Origin: Sulfurospirillum sp. UCH001 | GTDB lineage: Bacteria; Campylobacterota; Campylobacteria; Campylobacterales; Sulfurospirillaceae | DNA: 64,000 nucleotides | Assembly (NCBI RefSeq): GCF_001548035.1 | Contig: NZ_AP014723.1 | Coordinates: forward strand, 62,001 to 126,000 | Direction: 5' to 3' | Shown here: positions 35,924 to 45,920 of the stretch, piece after piece | Layout: every line of letters begins with the position of its first letter | How positions within the stretch are numbered: the stretch's first letter is position 1 | Position numbers and translations under genes: made by a program | Notes under the pieces: model-generated | Told to the model about the DNA's origin: nothing | Seen by the model: the letters and a program-made list of their open reading frames with translations, nothing else | Databases searched by the model: none

Positions 35924-36832
35924 TTGGCGTATACTTTCAAAAAATTTGTTCTTGAAAAACCAACACTGGCCTTTCGTTTTTTAATGGATACCTTTAACAT
36001 TAGTATGGGTGAAGCACAAAAAATGATTGACAAACGAAGAGTCTTTGTTGAGGATGAACAACTTCTCAAAAAATCAGCGCTGATTGTAGGCAACATTAGT
36101 GTTGTTGTTTTTGAAGGTTCTCCTAAAGGGCTACAACCCATTTTTGAAACTGAAGATTTTGCAGTTTTCGAAAAACCAAGTGGTGTAATGATGCATCCAC
36201 GAAAACGCAGTGATGGTTATACTCTAAATGATGAAATAAAATCACTCTATGGGAAAGATGCAAATGCGGCTCATCGCATTGATAAAAGTACAAGTGGTTT
36301 AGTTTTGGTTGGCAAACACAAGCAAGCAGAAATTGAACTTAAACATATCTTTGCTACTAGGCAAGTTCAAAAAAGTTATATTGCCTTGGTTCATGGAAAA
36401 ATTGATAGTGTTTTGATGATAGATGAAAAATTAAAACGTGATGTTGAGACAAGTCAAATTCGTTTGAAAGTTCATGTTGATGAACGAGGAAAAGCTTCTC
36501 AAACTAAAATTTCCCCCCTGCACTATTTTGCGGATAAAGATGCAACGTTGGTTGAGGCTATTCCTTACACTGGAAGACAGCACCAAATTAGAGTTCATTT
36601 GTTCCACGTGAAACATCACATTGTGGGCGATCCACTTTATGGAATTGATGAAATGGCTGCCGAAAAATTTTTAGATGGATTGATGAGCAAAGAAGAACAA
36701 TTTGAATTAACAAAAAGCTCAAGATTACTTTTACATGCACAATCACTCTCTTTTGAATACAAAGGTATACCTTACAAGATAGAATCTACATTTGATGCAA
36801 AAACAATATTTTATAATTTAATGAAAGGATAG
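35924..36832 (+). CDS. RluA-family 23S rRNA pseudouridine synthase
   Basis: This 302-residue protein has an N-terminal S4 RNA-binding domain (residues 15-60) and a catalytic pseudouridine-synthase domain with the Asp-containing motif HRIDKSTSGLVLV, then IPYTGRQHQIRVHL. It belongs to the RluA/RluC/RluD group; which uridine it modifies cannot be read. The start is TTG at 35924, ten bases after AAGGG. A parS-type 16-mer lies inside the gene at 36600. The FAH-family gene follows after 2 bases. Confidence 0.9.
   Translation: MAYTFKKFVLEKPTLAFRFLMDTFNISMGEAQKMIDKRRVFVEDEQLLKKSALIVGNISVVVFEGSPKGLQPIFETEDFAVFEKPSGVMMHPRKRSDGYTLNDEIKSLYGKDANAAHRIDKSTSGLVLVGKHKQAEIELKHIFATRQVQKSYIALVHGKIDSVLMIDEKLKRDVETSQIRLKVHVDERGKASQTKISPLHYFADKDATLVEAIPYTGRQHQIRVHLFHVKHHIVGDPLYGIDEMAAEKFLDGLMSKEEQFELTKSSRLLLHAQSLSFEYKGIPYKIESTFDAKTIFYNLMKG
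36600..36615. other. parS-type chromosome partition site
   Basis: TGTTCCACGTGAAACA matches the ParB-binding consensus (TGTTNCACGTGAAACA) exactly. It lies within the pseudouridine synthase gene. An identical copy is at 38908-38923. Confidence 0.75.
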
Positions 36833-36834
36833 AA

Positions 36835-37449
36835 ATGAAAACAGTTATAGTTGATGGTTCAAGAGTTGCACCTAGCAAAGTTGTTTGTGTTGGAAGAAAT
36901 TATGTTGAGCATATCAAAGAGCTAAATAATGAAGTTCCTACTTCAATGGTTTTGTTTATGAAACCTAACTCTGCATTAAGTAGTGAGTTAATAACAGGAG
37001 CACAAACACCATTGCATTATGAAGGTGAAATTTCATTTTTGATTAGAGAAGGGAAGCTTTTTGCTGTTGGTTTTGGGCTTGATTTAACTAACCGTGAACT
37101 TCAAAGTGAGCTGAAAGCAAAAGGTTTACCATGGGAGAGATCTAAAGCTTTTAATGGTGCAGCTGTTATGAGTCAGTTTGTCAGTATAGAAGAATCTGAT
37201 ATAGCTAATCTCTCAATGCAATTATGGATTAATGGTGCGTTAGTTCAAGAAGGAAATAGTGACCTTATGATTTATAAACCACTCACTGTTATTGATGAAA
37301 TTAACTCTTTTTCAACTCTTGTTGATAACGATATCGTTATGACAGGAACACCAAAAGGTGTTGGAAGCTATGTAAAGGGTGATAGATTTGTAGGAAAGAT
37401 TTTTCTTGGAGATAGTGAAATTATATCACATGAATGGGTAGCTAAATAA
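36835..37449 (+). CDS. Fumarylacetoacetate hydrolase-family protein
   Basis: This 204-residue protein of the YcgM-like FAH group has the metal-binding acidic residues: Glu in HYEGEISFLI and Asp in SDLMIYKP, plus the closing GTPKGVG motif. Relatives act as acylpyruvases or oxaloacetate decarboxylases; the substrate here is not known. It starts 2 bases after the pseudouridine synthase. Confidence 0.88.
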   Translation: MKTVIVDGSRVAPSKVVCVGRNYVEHIKELNNEVPTSMVLFMKPNSALSSELITGAQTPLHYEGEISFLIREGKLFAVGFGLDLTNRELQSELKAKGLPWERSKAFNGAAVMSQFVSIEESDIANLSMQLWINGALVQEGNSDLMIYKPLTVIDEINSFSTLVDNDIVMTGTPKGVGSYVKGDRFVGKIFLGDSEIISHEWVAK

Positions 37450-37472
37450 AAAGAGCTTGATAGGATAAGCCC

Positions 37473-37571
37473 TTATTTTTCTTTTTTAAAGAGGACTGTA
37501 ACGAGTCCTCCTACTCCTATAATTACAACAATAATTAAAAATCCTAATTGAAAAAGATCAAGCATTGTCAT
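37473..37571 (-). CDS. 32-aa single-pass membrane protein overlapping the end of rlmN
   Basis: This short frame begins at ATG 37571 (or 37565), inside the last codons of rlmN, and ends at 37473. It encodes [10 protein letters not shown], then one hydrophobic helix ([18 protein letters not shown]) and a basic tail KKEK. The overlapping start suggests translation coupled to rlmN. No ribosome site of its own is strong. It occupies the 108-base gap between convergent genes. The function is unknown. Confidence 0.5.
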   Translation of the reverse strand: MTMLDLFQLGFLIIVVIIGVGGLVTVLFKKEK

Positions 37572-38634
37572 GTTTCTCTTCCTTATCTTTTAATTGTCCA
37601 CACGCTGCACTGATGTCCAATCCTTTTGACTGGCGAATGGTACACAACACACCATGATCAACAAGATATTGTTGAAATGCAACCATATCTTTCTCTAAAG
37701 GTCTACCAAAATCACTTCCTGGATGAGGATTGAAATAAATCAAATTAACTTTCGATTTTATGCCATGTAGCAGCTTCACCAGCTTCTTTGCACTCTTTTG
37801 GTCATCATTGACTCCTTTCATGACCAAATATTCAAACATGACCCGTTTACGAGCATCTATTGGGAATGCTTTTACCGCATTGATGATGGATTCAATATTA
37901 TAGGCTTTGTTAATTGGCATAAGTGTTTGTCTAAGTTCATCATCAACAGCATGAAGTGAAATAGCTAGTAAAACGCCTAAATCCATCTTACCCAACTTTT
38001 CAATTTGAGAACTGAGTCCACTCGTAGAAATCGTTTGCCTGCGCGGTGAGATAGAAAGACCATCTAAATCATTAAAGATACGTACAGCCTTACTCACGTT
38101 AGTGAGGTTGTCTAATGGTTCACCCATGCCCATATAAACAATGTTAACTCGCCTATTTTCTGCAATTGCGTTATCTCGTTTGATCATTAAAATTTGAGAT
38201 GTTATTTCACCTACTGTGAGATTTCGTTTAAAACCACTTTTACCAGTTAAACAAAATGCGCAGCCAATTTTACAGCCTACCTGTGAAGAGATACAGATGG
38301 TGTAACGTGTATGATGCACAAGCTTACCATCTTCATCAGTTTGTTCTTGTTTCATAGGTAGAAGAACAGATTCCACTGTGCTCCCATCTTTAAGTGCAAA
38401 AAGATATTTTTTACTACCATCCCTACTCTCTTCAACTTTTACAATTCGAAGTGGATCAAGATAGTATGTAGCATTGAGCTGCTCTTTTAAATCTTTTGGC
38501 AAATTTTTCATTTCATCAAACGACGTAACGTATTTTTGATAGAGCCATTGATAGATTTGTTTAGCTCTAAAAGAAGGTTTTATAACTTCAGATAGTTCTT
38601 CTTTTGAAAGATCAAATATATTTTGTTTTTCCAT
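37558..38634 (-). CDS. rlmN: 23S rRNA (adenine-2503-C2)-methyltransferase, radical SAM
   Basis: This 358-residue radical-SAM enzyme methylates A2503 of 23S rRNA, and in known cases A37 of some tRNAs. The cluster motif is CKIGCAFC, with [10 protein letters not shown] and the methyl-carrier Cys near the C terminus (ISAACGQL). Length is standard. The gene is transcribed with the phosphorylase and hisF genes upstream. Confidence 0.95.
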   Translation of the reverse strand: MEKQNIFDLSKEELSEVIKPSFRAKQIYQWLYQKYVTSFDEMKNLPKDLKEQLNATYYLDPLRIVKVEESRDGSKKYLFALKDGSTVESVLLPMKQEQTDEDGKLVHHTRYTICISSQVGCKIGCAFCLTGKSGFKRNLTVGEITSQILMIKRDNAIAENRRVNIVYMGMGEPLDNLTNVSKAVRIFNDLDGLSISPRRQTISTSGLSSQIEKLGKMDLGVLLAISLHAVDDELRQTLMPINKAYNIESIINAVKAFPIDARKRVMFEYLVMKGVNDDQKSAKKLVKLLHGIKSKVNLIYFNPHPGSDFGRPLEKDMVAFQQYLVDHGVLCTIRQSKGLDISAACGQLKDKEEKHDNA

Positions 38635-38640
38635 AATTCC

Positions 38641-39189
38641 TCAAATTTTCATATTTTTTTCTACATGCAATATAATAAGTTCTTTTGCTTTTGCATGGTT
38701 TTTTATAAAATCAGTATGGGCATTTTCGTTGCAATAATTTGTTACAACAAAAAGACCAGAACAGGGAATTTTAAATTGATTGGCAACACTAATAACCGAA
38801 AAAAATTCCATGTTTTCAAGTTCAATACTCTTTTCAATCATTTTATTGGCGATTGATGTATCAACGGTAATGTAATTGCTTGAATTAACAATAGGAGAAA
38901 GATAATTTGTTCCACGTGAAACATATGGAATCTCTGAATCAATTTGATTCTTTAAAGGGGTATAGCACTGATTTTGTAAATAGCCTAGCTCAATATTGGC
39001 AGCACTATGGCTATGAACAATTTCAAATGGTTGATAATTACCATAGCTACCTGCTGTTCCAACAAAAAATAAAAAAGCTGGTTTTTCTTCAAGAATCAAT
39101 TTTGTAAGATTGATAGCACTTTCTATAAGACCAACACCAATTGGTTTTGCAAAATCGAACGTTTCATTACGTCCTGCACAGAGAATCAT
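38641..39189 (-). CDS. Nucleoside phosphorylase / nucleosidase-family protein (short)
   Basis: This 182-residue protein has the PNP/UDP phosphorylase fold: a GVGLIESA loop and [10 protein letters not shown] core near the start, an acidic substrate-site stretch ([10 protein letters not shown]), and a closing [10 protein letters not shown] strand. It is shorter than MTA/SAH nucleosidase (about 230), so the exact substrate is open. It overlaps hisF by 4 bases. It contains a parS-type site at 38908. Confidence 0.7.
   Translation of the reverse strand: MILCAGRNETFDFAKPIGVGLIESAINLTKLILEEKPAFLFFVGTAGSYGNYQPFEIVHSHSAANIELGYLQNQCYTPLKNQIDSEIPYVSRGTNYLSPIVNSSNYITVDTSIANKMIEKSIELENMEFFSVISVANQFKIPCSGLFVVTNYCNENAHTDFIKNHAKAKELIILHVEKNMKI
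38908..38923. other. parS-type chromosome partition site (second copy)
   Basis: This is the same 16 bases as 36600-36615, 2.3 kb away, inside the phosphorylase-family gene. Two exact copies this close are unlikely by chance. Confidence 0.75.
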
Positions 39190-39944
39190 AATCTTACTGC
39201 AATTCCCTCATGTGCGAGGTAGCGTTTTAAATCCATAATATCAATTTCTTTAAAGTGGAAAATGGAAGCAGCAAGTGCAGCATCAGCACCATTTAAAAAT
39301 GCATCTTTGATATGTTCCATCGTCCCCGCTCCACCACTTGCAATGACAGGAATGTTAAGCATATTGCTCATTTGAGAGGTTAATGGGATATCATAACCAT
39401 TTTTTGCGCCATCACAGTCCATAGAAGTTAAAAGTATTTCTCCTGCTCCACGTTCTTGCGCTTCTTTAGCCCAAGCAAGAGCATCAAGACCAGTATCAAT
39501 CCTTCCACCATTGATAAAAACATGCCACGAATCACCCATACGTTTAGCATCAATTGCGACAACAATACACTGTGAACCAAAACGTTTTGATGACTCATCA
39601 ATAAAATGCGGATTTGCAATAGCAGGAGAATTGATGCTTACTTTATCGCATCCTACATTTAAAAGACGGTAAATATCATCCAGTGTTCGAATACCCCCTC
39701 CAACAGTGAGTGGTATAAAAACTTCTCGTGCAACTTTTTCAACAATATCTACAATCGTTCCACGACCTTCATGACTCGCTGTAATATCTAAAAAAGTGAG
39801 TTCATCTGCACCCTCTTCATTATAGCGTTTTGCTATTTCAACAGGATCTCCTGCATCTTTGAGTCCAACAAAATTAACACCCTTTACAACACGTCCATTT
39901 TTAACATCGAGACAAGGGATAATACGTTTAGCAAAATGCTCCAT
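39186..39944 (-). CDS. hisF: Imidazole glycerol phosphate synthase, cyclase subunit
   Basis: This 252-residue (beta/alpha)8 barrel makes imidazole glycerol phosphate with HisH in histidine synthesis. Both catalytic Asp are present: [15 protein letters not shown] and [15 protein letters not shown]; phosphate-binding loops are VGGGIRT and [11 protein letters not shown] chose the ATG at 39944 ([13 protein letters not shown]); a GTG two codons upstream is possible. No hisH is present in this window. Confidence 0.95.
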   Translation of the reverse strand: MEHFAKRIIPCLDVKNGRVVKGVNFVGLKDAGDPVEIAKRYNEEGADELTFLDITASHEGRGTIVDIVEKVAREVFIPLTVGGGIRTLDDIYRLLNVGCDKVSINSPAIANPHFIDESSKRFGSQCIVVAIDAKRMGDSWHVFINGGRIDTGLDALAWAKEAQERGAGEILLTSMDCDGAKNGYDIPLTSQMSNMLNIPVIASGGAGTMEHIKDAFLNGADAALAASIFHFKEIDIMDLKRYLAHEGIAVRL

Positions 39945-40092
39945 AAACACTCTTTTTTAGATAAATTATAGAGTCAAATGATAGCGAAAGAATTAAAAAA
40001 AACTTCTGAATAGGGAGATTAATTAAGACTATAACTCTTTTATAAGTAAAGATTAGCTACAATCGGATAAATTTTAGAAAACAGGGTACAAA

Positions 40093-40944
40093 TTGATAGA
40101 GGCAAAAAAGAAATTTGGCCAAAATTTTTTAAAAGATAGTACTGTTCTGAATAAAATCATCCAAGCGATGCCCCGAAACGATCGTAAACTCGTTGAAATA
40201 GGGCCTGGCTTAGGTGATTTGACGCAAGAACTGCTAAAGGTTAAGTCTTTAGTAGCATACGAGGTCGATGAAGACTTGTGCGTTTATTTGAGAAAAAAAT
40301 TCTCAAAAGAGATAGATATGGGGAGCCTAACATTGGTCCACACCGATGTTTTAAGCCAATTTGAAAAAGGGTCACTGCTCAATGAACCCTATGATTTGGT
40401 GGCGAATTTACCCTACTATATTGCGACAACTATTATTTTGGAAGCTTTAGAAGACCCTTATTGTAAATCAATAGAGGTAATGGTTCAAAAAGAGGTTGCA
40501 GAGAAATTTGCAGCAGTTCCTAAAACCAAAGAGTTTACTTCTTTAGCTATTTTAGCTCAAAGTATTGGTTCCGCAGAACTACTTTTTGATGTCGATCCAA
40601 CATCGTTTGATCCACAGCCTAAAGTTGTCTCTTCTATTCTCAAAATTGACAAACAAAAAGAGTTTGTTGAGGGGTCATTCTCAGGTATCTTTGAAAATAA
40701 AGAGCAATTGCAAAGCTTTAAAAAATATTTGCGCAGCTCTTTTCAAAGTCCAAGAAAGACTTGGTTGAAAAATATTTCATCTGAGTTTGATAAGCAATCT
40801 GTAAAAAATTTGATGCAGATGCATAATCTCCCTGAAACCATTCGTCCTCATGAAATAAGCGTCTTGTCTCATCATCTACTATTTAAACATTTAAGGTTGA
40901 ATGATGCAAGAAAACGAAGTAACGCAACAACAGAACAACAGTAA
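40093..40944 (+). CDS. rsmA: 16S rRNA dimethyladenosine transferase
   Basis: This 283-residue enzyme (KsgA) dimethylates two adjacent adenines near the 3' end of 16S rRNA. Motifs: KKKFGQNFLKD, SAM motif LVEIGPGLGDLT, catalytic NLPYYI. The start is TTG at 40093 after AGGG; the N-terminal motif begins at residue 5, so no later start fits. The 3' end overlaps the RNase J gene by 44 bases. Confidence 0.95.
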   Translation: MIEAKKKFGQNFLKDSTVLNKIIQAMPRNDRKLVEIGPGLGDLTQELLKVKSLVAYEVDEDLCVYLRKKFSKEIDMGSLTLVHTDVLSQFEKGSLLNEPYDLVANLPYYIATTIILEALEDPYCKSIEVMVQKEVAEKFAAVPKTKEFTSLAILAQSIGSAELLFDVDPTSFDPQPKVVSSILKIDKQKEFVEGSFSGIFENKEQLQSFKKYLRSSFQSPRKTWLKNISSEFDKQSVKNLMQMHNLPETIRPHEISVLSHHLLFKHLRLNDARKRSNATTEQQ

Positions 40945-42895
40945 TCCAAAGCCCAAAGAACATACACCAAAAGCTTCAGGACAATCCAAACAAACGCATA
41001 CTAACACTAAAAAACAAGTGAGTCAAAACTCACAAACAAATCCTCCTAAAGACGCATCAAGCGAACCTAGCGAGAAAAAACCGCGCAATAACAGACGACG
41101 AAAAGGTAACAAATCTCCTACAGCATCAATTGAAGGTAATGAGCCTTGGCAAAGAGATATGAAAAAGGCGATTGAAGCCAACCAAAAAATGCACAGAGAG
41201 AGACTCAATCGCTCAAACTTGATCGACCAGACTTCAAAGGGAAAGATTAAGATCACACCACTGGGTGGACTGGGTGAAATTGGTGGAAATATCTGTGTAT
41301 TTGAAACCGATACCTCAGCGATTGTATTGGATGTAGGTATGAGTTTTCCGAGTGAAGATATGCACGGTGTTGATATTTTAGTACCAGATTTTAGCTATTT
41401 ACGTCAAATTAAGAAAAAAATAGCTGGAATTATTATTTCACATGCTCATGAAGATCATATTGGGGCAATCTCTTATCTTTTCAAAGAGATGCAATTTCCT
41501 CTTTATGCAACGCCACTGCCACTGGGTATGATTTCAAATAAATTCGATGAACACGGTCTTAAAGTGCACAAAAAATACTTTAGACCTGTTGAAAAACGTA
41601 AAATCTATAAAATTGGGGAGTTTGAAATAGAGTGGATTCACATTACGCACTCTATCATTGATGCATCCTCACTTGCTATTACAACAGATGCTGGAACGAT
41701 TATTCACACAGGTGATTTTAAAATTGACCACACACCAATTGATGGTTATGTGACTGACCTCAATCGTTTTGCGCATTACGGCGAGAAAGGTGTTTTGTGT
41801 TTGATGAGTGACAGTACAAACTCTTATAAAGAGGGTATTACACGTTCTGAAAGCACCGTTGGAAAGACGTTTGATTCAATCTTCGCAAAATCAAAAGGAC
41901 GTGTCATTATGTCTACGTTCTCTTCCAATATTCACAGGGTTTACCAAGCAATTGATTATGGTTTGAAATATGGGCGAAAAGTATGTGTTATTGGGCGTTC
42001 AATGGAGAGAAACCTTTTTACAGCGATAGATTTAGGTTACATTCAATTGGATAAAAGTATTTTTATTGATCCGCATGAAGTAAATAAGCATAATGATAAA
42101 GATGTTCTTATCGTAACGACAGGAAGCCAAGGTGAAACGATGAGCGCGTTGTATCGTATGGCTACAGATGAGCATAGACATATTAAAATTAAGCCAACTG
42201 ATCAAATTATTATTTCCGCAAAAGCAATTCCTGGTAATGAAGGCAGTGTTTCTAAAGTACTAAACTTCTTACTAAAAAGTGGAGCTAACGTAGCATACCA
42301 AGATTTTAGTGAAATTCACGTTAGTGGTCATGCTGCACAAGAAGAGCAAAAGTTGATTTTACGCCTTGTAAAACCACGATTTTTCTTGCCAGTACACGGT
42401 GAGTATAATCATATTTCAAAACATAAAGAAACTGCTATGCAGTGTGGTATTCCTGAGCGTAATATTTATCTGATGAGCGATGGCGATCAGGTTGAAGTAT
42501 GTGCAAAATATATGAAAAAAATTAAAACCATTAAAACAGGAAAAGTGTTTATCGATAATCAAATTAATGAACAAATTGCAGATGATGTTGTTATTGATCG
42601 TCAAAAGTTAGCAGATTCTGGTTTAGTCATGTTAGTGATTCAGATTGATAAGAGTGAGCATAAATTGATTTCAAAGCCAAAAATTATCAGCTATGGGTTA
42701 GTACCAGATCGTGATGATAAAGCTTTCTCTATTGAGATGGAGGGCGTTATTGATCAGTTTATTGTTAATGCAAAAGCAGAACTTCTTGAAAATGCGAGAG
42801 CATTGGAAAATGAGGTTCGACAGGTAGTTCGCAAGCATATCTATCGCCAAATGAAAAAATACCCAACGATCGTACCGACGATCTTTATGATGTAG
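40901..42895 (+). CDS. rnj: Ribonuclease J
   Basis: This 664-residue metallo-beta-lactamase/beta-CASP nuclease has the metal-binding HAHEDHIG, later GDFKIDH and HVSGHA. It acts as an endo- and 5'-exoribonuclease in mRNA decay and rRNA processing. The first 110 residues are a low-complexity tail rich in Gln, Asn, Lys and Pro, ending in a basic patch (NNRRRKGNK), as known for Helicobacter RNase J, where the tail supports RNA binding and association with the RhpA helicase. It starts at paired ATGs after AAGG. Confidence 0.95.
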   Translation: MMQENEVTQQQNNSNPKPKEHTPKASGQSKQTHTNTKKQVSQNSQTNPPKDASSEPSEKKPRNNRRRKGNKSPTASIEGNEPWQRDMKKAIEANQKMHRERLNRSNLIDQTSKGKIKITPLGGLGEIGGNICVFETDTSAIVLDVGMSFPSEDMHGVDILVPDFSYLRQIKKKIAGIIISHAHEDHIGAISYLFKEMQFPLYATPLPLGMISNKFDEHGLKVHKKYFRPVEKRKIYKIGEFEIEWIHITHSIIDASSLAITTDAGTIIHTGDFKIDHTPIDGYVTDLNRFAHYGEKGVLCLMSDSTNSYKEGITRSESTVGKTFDSIFAKSKGRVIMSTFSSNIHRVYQAIDYGLKYGRKVCVIGRSMERNLFTAIDLGYIQLDKSIFIDPHEVNKHNDKDVLIVTTGSQGETMSALYRMATDEHRHIKIKPTDQIIISAKAIPGNEGSVSKVLNFLLKSGANVAYQDFSEIHVSGHAAQEEQKLILRLVKPRFFLPVHGEYNHISKHKETAMQCGIPERNIYLMSDGDQVEVCAKYMKKIKTIKTGKVFIDNQINEQIADDVVIDRQKLADSGLVMLVIQIDKSEHKLISKPKIISYGLVPDRDDKAFSIEMEGVIDQFIVNAKAELLENARALENEVRQVVRKHIYRQMKKYPTIVPTIFMM

Positions 42896-42900
42896 GAAAT

Positions 42901-43869
42901 ATGATGCAAGATTTTAAAGCAATAGCCAAAGAAGTATTAGAACTAGAAGCAAAAGAGCTCTTAAATGCAGCTCATATGATTGGTGATGAGATAAGCGAAG
43001 CAACCAATGTTATCGCTAACATTAAAGGGAAACTGATTGTAACAGGCGTAGGTAAAAGTGGTTTAATTGGAGCTAAAATTGCAGCAACATTAGCAAGTAC
43101 AGGTACCAGTAGCTTTTTTCTCCATCCGACAGAAGCAATGCACGGTGATCTTGGAATGGTAGGAAAAGATGATGCTGTGTTAGCGATTAGTTATAGTGGT
43201 GAAAGTGAAGAGCTTATTAAAATATTGCCACATATCAAACGTTTTGATATTCCTTTAATTGGCATGGCACGCAGCAAAGAGTCTTCTTTAGGGCATTACA
43301 GCGATATCTTCTTGCCATTGCACATTGAAAAAGAAGCGTGTCCACTTGATGCAGCACCAACATGTTCAACTACACTCACACTTGCTCTTGGTGATGCGTT
43401 AGCAGTTTGTTTGATGAAAAAGAAAAATTTTCAAAAAGAGGATTTTGCATCATTCCATCCTGGTGGTAGTTTAGGTAAGCGTTTGTTTGTCAAAGTGAAG
43501 GATTTGATGCTCACGCAATCACTTCCAATTGTCCATGAGACAACTAAACTCAAAGATGCCATCATAACCATGAGTGAAGGCAGACTAGGTAATGTTCTCA
43601 TTACAGATAAAGACAATAAACTCTTAGCAATTTTAAGCGATGGAGATTTGCGTAGAGCGCTCATGAGAGATGATTTTAGCATGGATGCAACAGCATACGA
43701 ATATGCTACAAAAAATCCAAAAAAACTAGACGATGAAACGCTTTTAGCGAGTGATGCATTGGCGTTCATTGAAACATATAAAATACAGCTTTTAGCGATC
43801 ACTGATAAAGTAGGGACGCTTAGAGGTGTTTTACATATCCACCATTTAGTGGAAGCAGGAATAAAATAA
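42901..43869 (+). CDS. kdsD: Arabinose-5-phosphate isomerase (KpsF/GutQ family)
   Basis: This 322-residue protein has an N-terminal SIS sugar-isomerase domain (TGVGKSGLIGAKIAATLASTG; ISYSGESEELI) followed by a pair of CBS domains from residue 200. It converts ribulose-5-phosphate to arabinose-5-phosphate, the first step to KDO for lipopolysaccharide or capsule. It starts 5 bases after the RNase J stop. Confidence 0.93.
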   Translation: MMQDFKAIAKEVLELEAKELLNAAHMIGDEISEATNVIANIKGKLIVTGVGKSGLIGAKIAATLASTGTSSFFLHPTEAMHGDLGMVGKDDAVLAISYSGESEELIKILPHIKRFDIPLIGMARSKESSLGHYSDIFLPLHIEKEACPLDAAPTCSTTLTLALGDALAVCLMKKKNFQKEDFASFHPGGSLGKRLFVKVKDLMLTQSLPIVHETTKLKDAIITMSEGRLGNVLITDKDNKLLAILSDGDLRRALMRDDFSMDATAYEYATKNPKKLDDETLLASDALAFIETYKIQLLAITDKVGTLRGVLHIHHLVEAGIK

Positions 43870-43870
43870 T

Positions 43871-44692
43871 ATGGAATTAATGAGACTAAACAAAATGATT
43901 TCGCATAACACGCATTATTCAAGACGTGAGGCGGATGAACTTATCAAAACAGGACAGGTCAAAGTAGATGGAAAAGTCGTTCAAGACCTTTCCACGCAAG
44001 TGAGTTTTAAAAATAAAATTGAATTAAATGGCAAAGCCCTTTTTGAAAAACATGGATATTCAGTGATTGTATATCACAAACAAAAAGGTGAGTTAGTAAG
44101 TAAAAAAGATGATCGTGGTCGTAAAACGATTTACGATACCCTCCCCTCAAAATTTGGACATTATCTTAGTGTAGGAAGACTAGACTTTGCAAGTGAAGGA
44201 CTCCTTCTTTTATGTGATTCTCCTTCAGTCGTTTCAGCACTGATGCATGGTGATTTAGAACGTGTGTATTATGTCAAAATCAACGGCATGGTAACACCGG
44301 CAATGGAAAAAGCAATGCAAGAGGGACTCTCCTTAGAAGATGCTCGTAAAGGTGGACATGCGAAAAGTGAAATTCGTGCAATGGACTTTGCACCGTTTCT
44401 TTCCTATCGAATTATCAAAAATAGCCCAACGTTTTCAACGATTAAAGTGATGATTAACGAAGGCAAAAACAGAGAGCTTCGACGCTTCTTTGGTTATTTT
44501 GATGTAGATGTTGTCGATCTAAAACGTGTAAGCTATGGCAAAATTGATTTAGGTATGCTCAAACCTGGCAAGCATCGCTTTTTTACAGGAAGCGAATACT
44601 CTGCACTAAGAGATTATCTTGAATATATGAAAAAAGATAACGGCAAAGAAGCTAAGAGTGCTGATTGGGATGAAGAGGACGATGATCAATAA
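43871..44692 (+). CDS. RsuA/RluB-family pseudouridine synthase
   Basis: This 273-residue protein has an N-terminal S4 domain (RLNKMISHNTHYSRREADEL) and a pseudouridine-synthase domain with the catalytic Asp in GRLDFASEGLLLL, then EGKNRELRRFF. This is the RluB/RluE/RluF/RsuA group, and length favours RluB. Its acidic C terminus overlaps the rarA start by 11 bases. Confidence 0.9.
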   Translation: MELMRLNKMISHNTHYSRREADELIKTGQVKVDGKVVQDLSTQVSFKNKIELNGKALFEKHGYSVIVYHKQKGELVSKKDDRGRKTIYDTLPSKFGHYLSVGRLDFASEGLLLLCDSPSVVSALMHGDLERVYYVKINGMVTPAMEKAMQEGLSLEDARKGGHAKSEIRAMDFAPFLSYRIIKNSPTFSTIKVMINEGKNRELRRFFGYFDVDVVDLKRVSYGKIDLGMLKPGKHRFFTGSEYSALRDYLEYMKKDNGKEAKSADWDEEDDDQ

Positions 44693-45881
44693 CTTCGCCC
44701 TCTTCTTTCGCCCAAAAGCGATTGAAGAGTTAGCAGGACAAAAGCACCTTAGTGGTGAAAGTAGCCCTTTTCGTAAGCTTTTAAAGTCTGGCTCTATGAG
44801 CCACTCTCTTTTCTTCGGTCCTGCTGGCGTGGGAAAAACGACATTAGCACGCATTGTAGCTAGCGAATTAGGACTTCCGTTTTATGAACTTGATGCAACC
44901 AGTGTCAAAGTAGAAGAGATTCGCAAAATCCTCTCCCAGCATCGAGGTGCTTTACAAAAACCGCTTATATTTATTGATGAAATTCATCGTCTCTCAAAAA
45001 CGCAGCAAGAGGTACTGTTGTTGCCTATGGAAAATCATGAAGCGATTGTGATTGGAGCTTCAACAGAAAACCCCTACTTTGTGCTAAGTTCTGGTATACG
45101 TTCACGCATGATGCTTTTTGAGTTTTATCCACTCGAATATCAAGATCTGAAAGCAATTGTTGGGCGTGTACGTGAAAAAGTGACATTTGAAATTGATGAA
45201 GATGCGTTAGCGTATTTGATAAGCTCAAGTGCGGGTGATAGCAGAGCGTTATTAAATCTACTTGAGTTCTCGCTCAAAGTTGATTTACATGTTACGCTTG
45301 AAATGCTCAAAACTTTACGACCTAGTGCTTTAAAAGATGGTGTTAGTTCTGATAACACGCATTATAACTTGATTAGTGCCATGATTAAGAGTGTTAGAGG
45401 TTCCGATGTTGATGCGGCTCTATATTATCTAGCGCGTTTGATTGATGGAGGAGAAAGCCCTGATTTTATTGCTAGACGCCTTGTTATTCTTGCAAGTGAA
45501 GATATTGGCAATGCCAATCCCAATGCATTAAATCTTGCCTCTAGTACACTCTTAAGCGTGAGTAAAATAGGTTATCCAGAAGCACGTATTATCCTCTCAC
45601 AATGCCTTATCTATTTAGCGTGTAGTCCAAAGTCTAATAGCGCTTATTTAGCTATAAATAGTGCCTTAGACTATGTGAAAAACGAAAAAGCACTTAAAGT
45701 ACCATCTCATCTTAAAAGCCCTTCTCCTAAAGGGTATCTTTATCCTCATGATTTTGGTGGTTGGGTCGAACAAAAATATCTTGAAAAACCACTTCATTTT
45801 TACAATAATTTGCCGATAGGGTATGAGAAAACACTTTCTGAGTGGCTTGTTAAAATTAAAACAAAAGATAAATTATCCTAA
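44682..45881 (+). CDS. rarA: Replication-associated recombination ATPase RarA
   Basis: This 399-residue AAA+ protein (MgsA/RarA) acts at stalled replication forks and is related to clamp-loader subunits. Walker A is GPAGVGKTT, Walker B is LIFIDEIHRLSK, sensor 1 lies in IVIGASTENP, and the C-terminal tetramerisation domain contains RGSDVDAALYYLARLIDGGE. I chose the ATG at 44682 (MINNFALFFRP), preceded by GAGG; a longer frame begins inside the preceding gene. Confidence 0.94.
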   Translation: MINNFALFFRPKAIEELAGQKHLSGESSPFRKLLKSGSMSHSLFFGPAGVGKTTLARIVASELGLPFYELDATSVKVEEIRKILSQHRGALQKPLIFIDEIHRLSKTQQEVLLLPMENHEAIVIGASTENPYFVLSSGIRSRMMLFEFYPLEYQDLKAIVGRVREKVTFEIDEDALAYLISSSAGDSRALLNLLEFSLKVDLHVTLEMLKTLRPSALKDGVSSDNTHYNLISAMIKSVRGSDVDAALYYLARLIDGGESPDFIARRLVILASEDIGNANPNALNLASSTLLSVSKIGYPEARIILSQCLIYLACSPKSNSAYLAINSALDYVKNEKALKVPSHLKSPSPKGYLYPHDFGGWVEQKYLEKPLHFYNNLPIGYEKTLSEWLVKIKTKDKLS

Positions 45882-45920
45882 AAAGGTACGTACCATGATG
45901 TGCGGTATAGAGGTATTTTG

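Noticed and set aside
45900-45920. GTG at 45900 as the start of the FliK-like gene
   Set aside because: ATG at 45921 is preceded by AGAGG at good spacing, and the GTG has no ribosome site.
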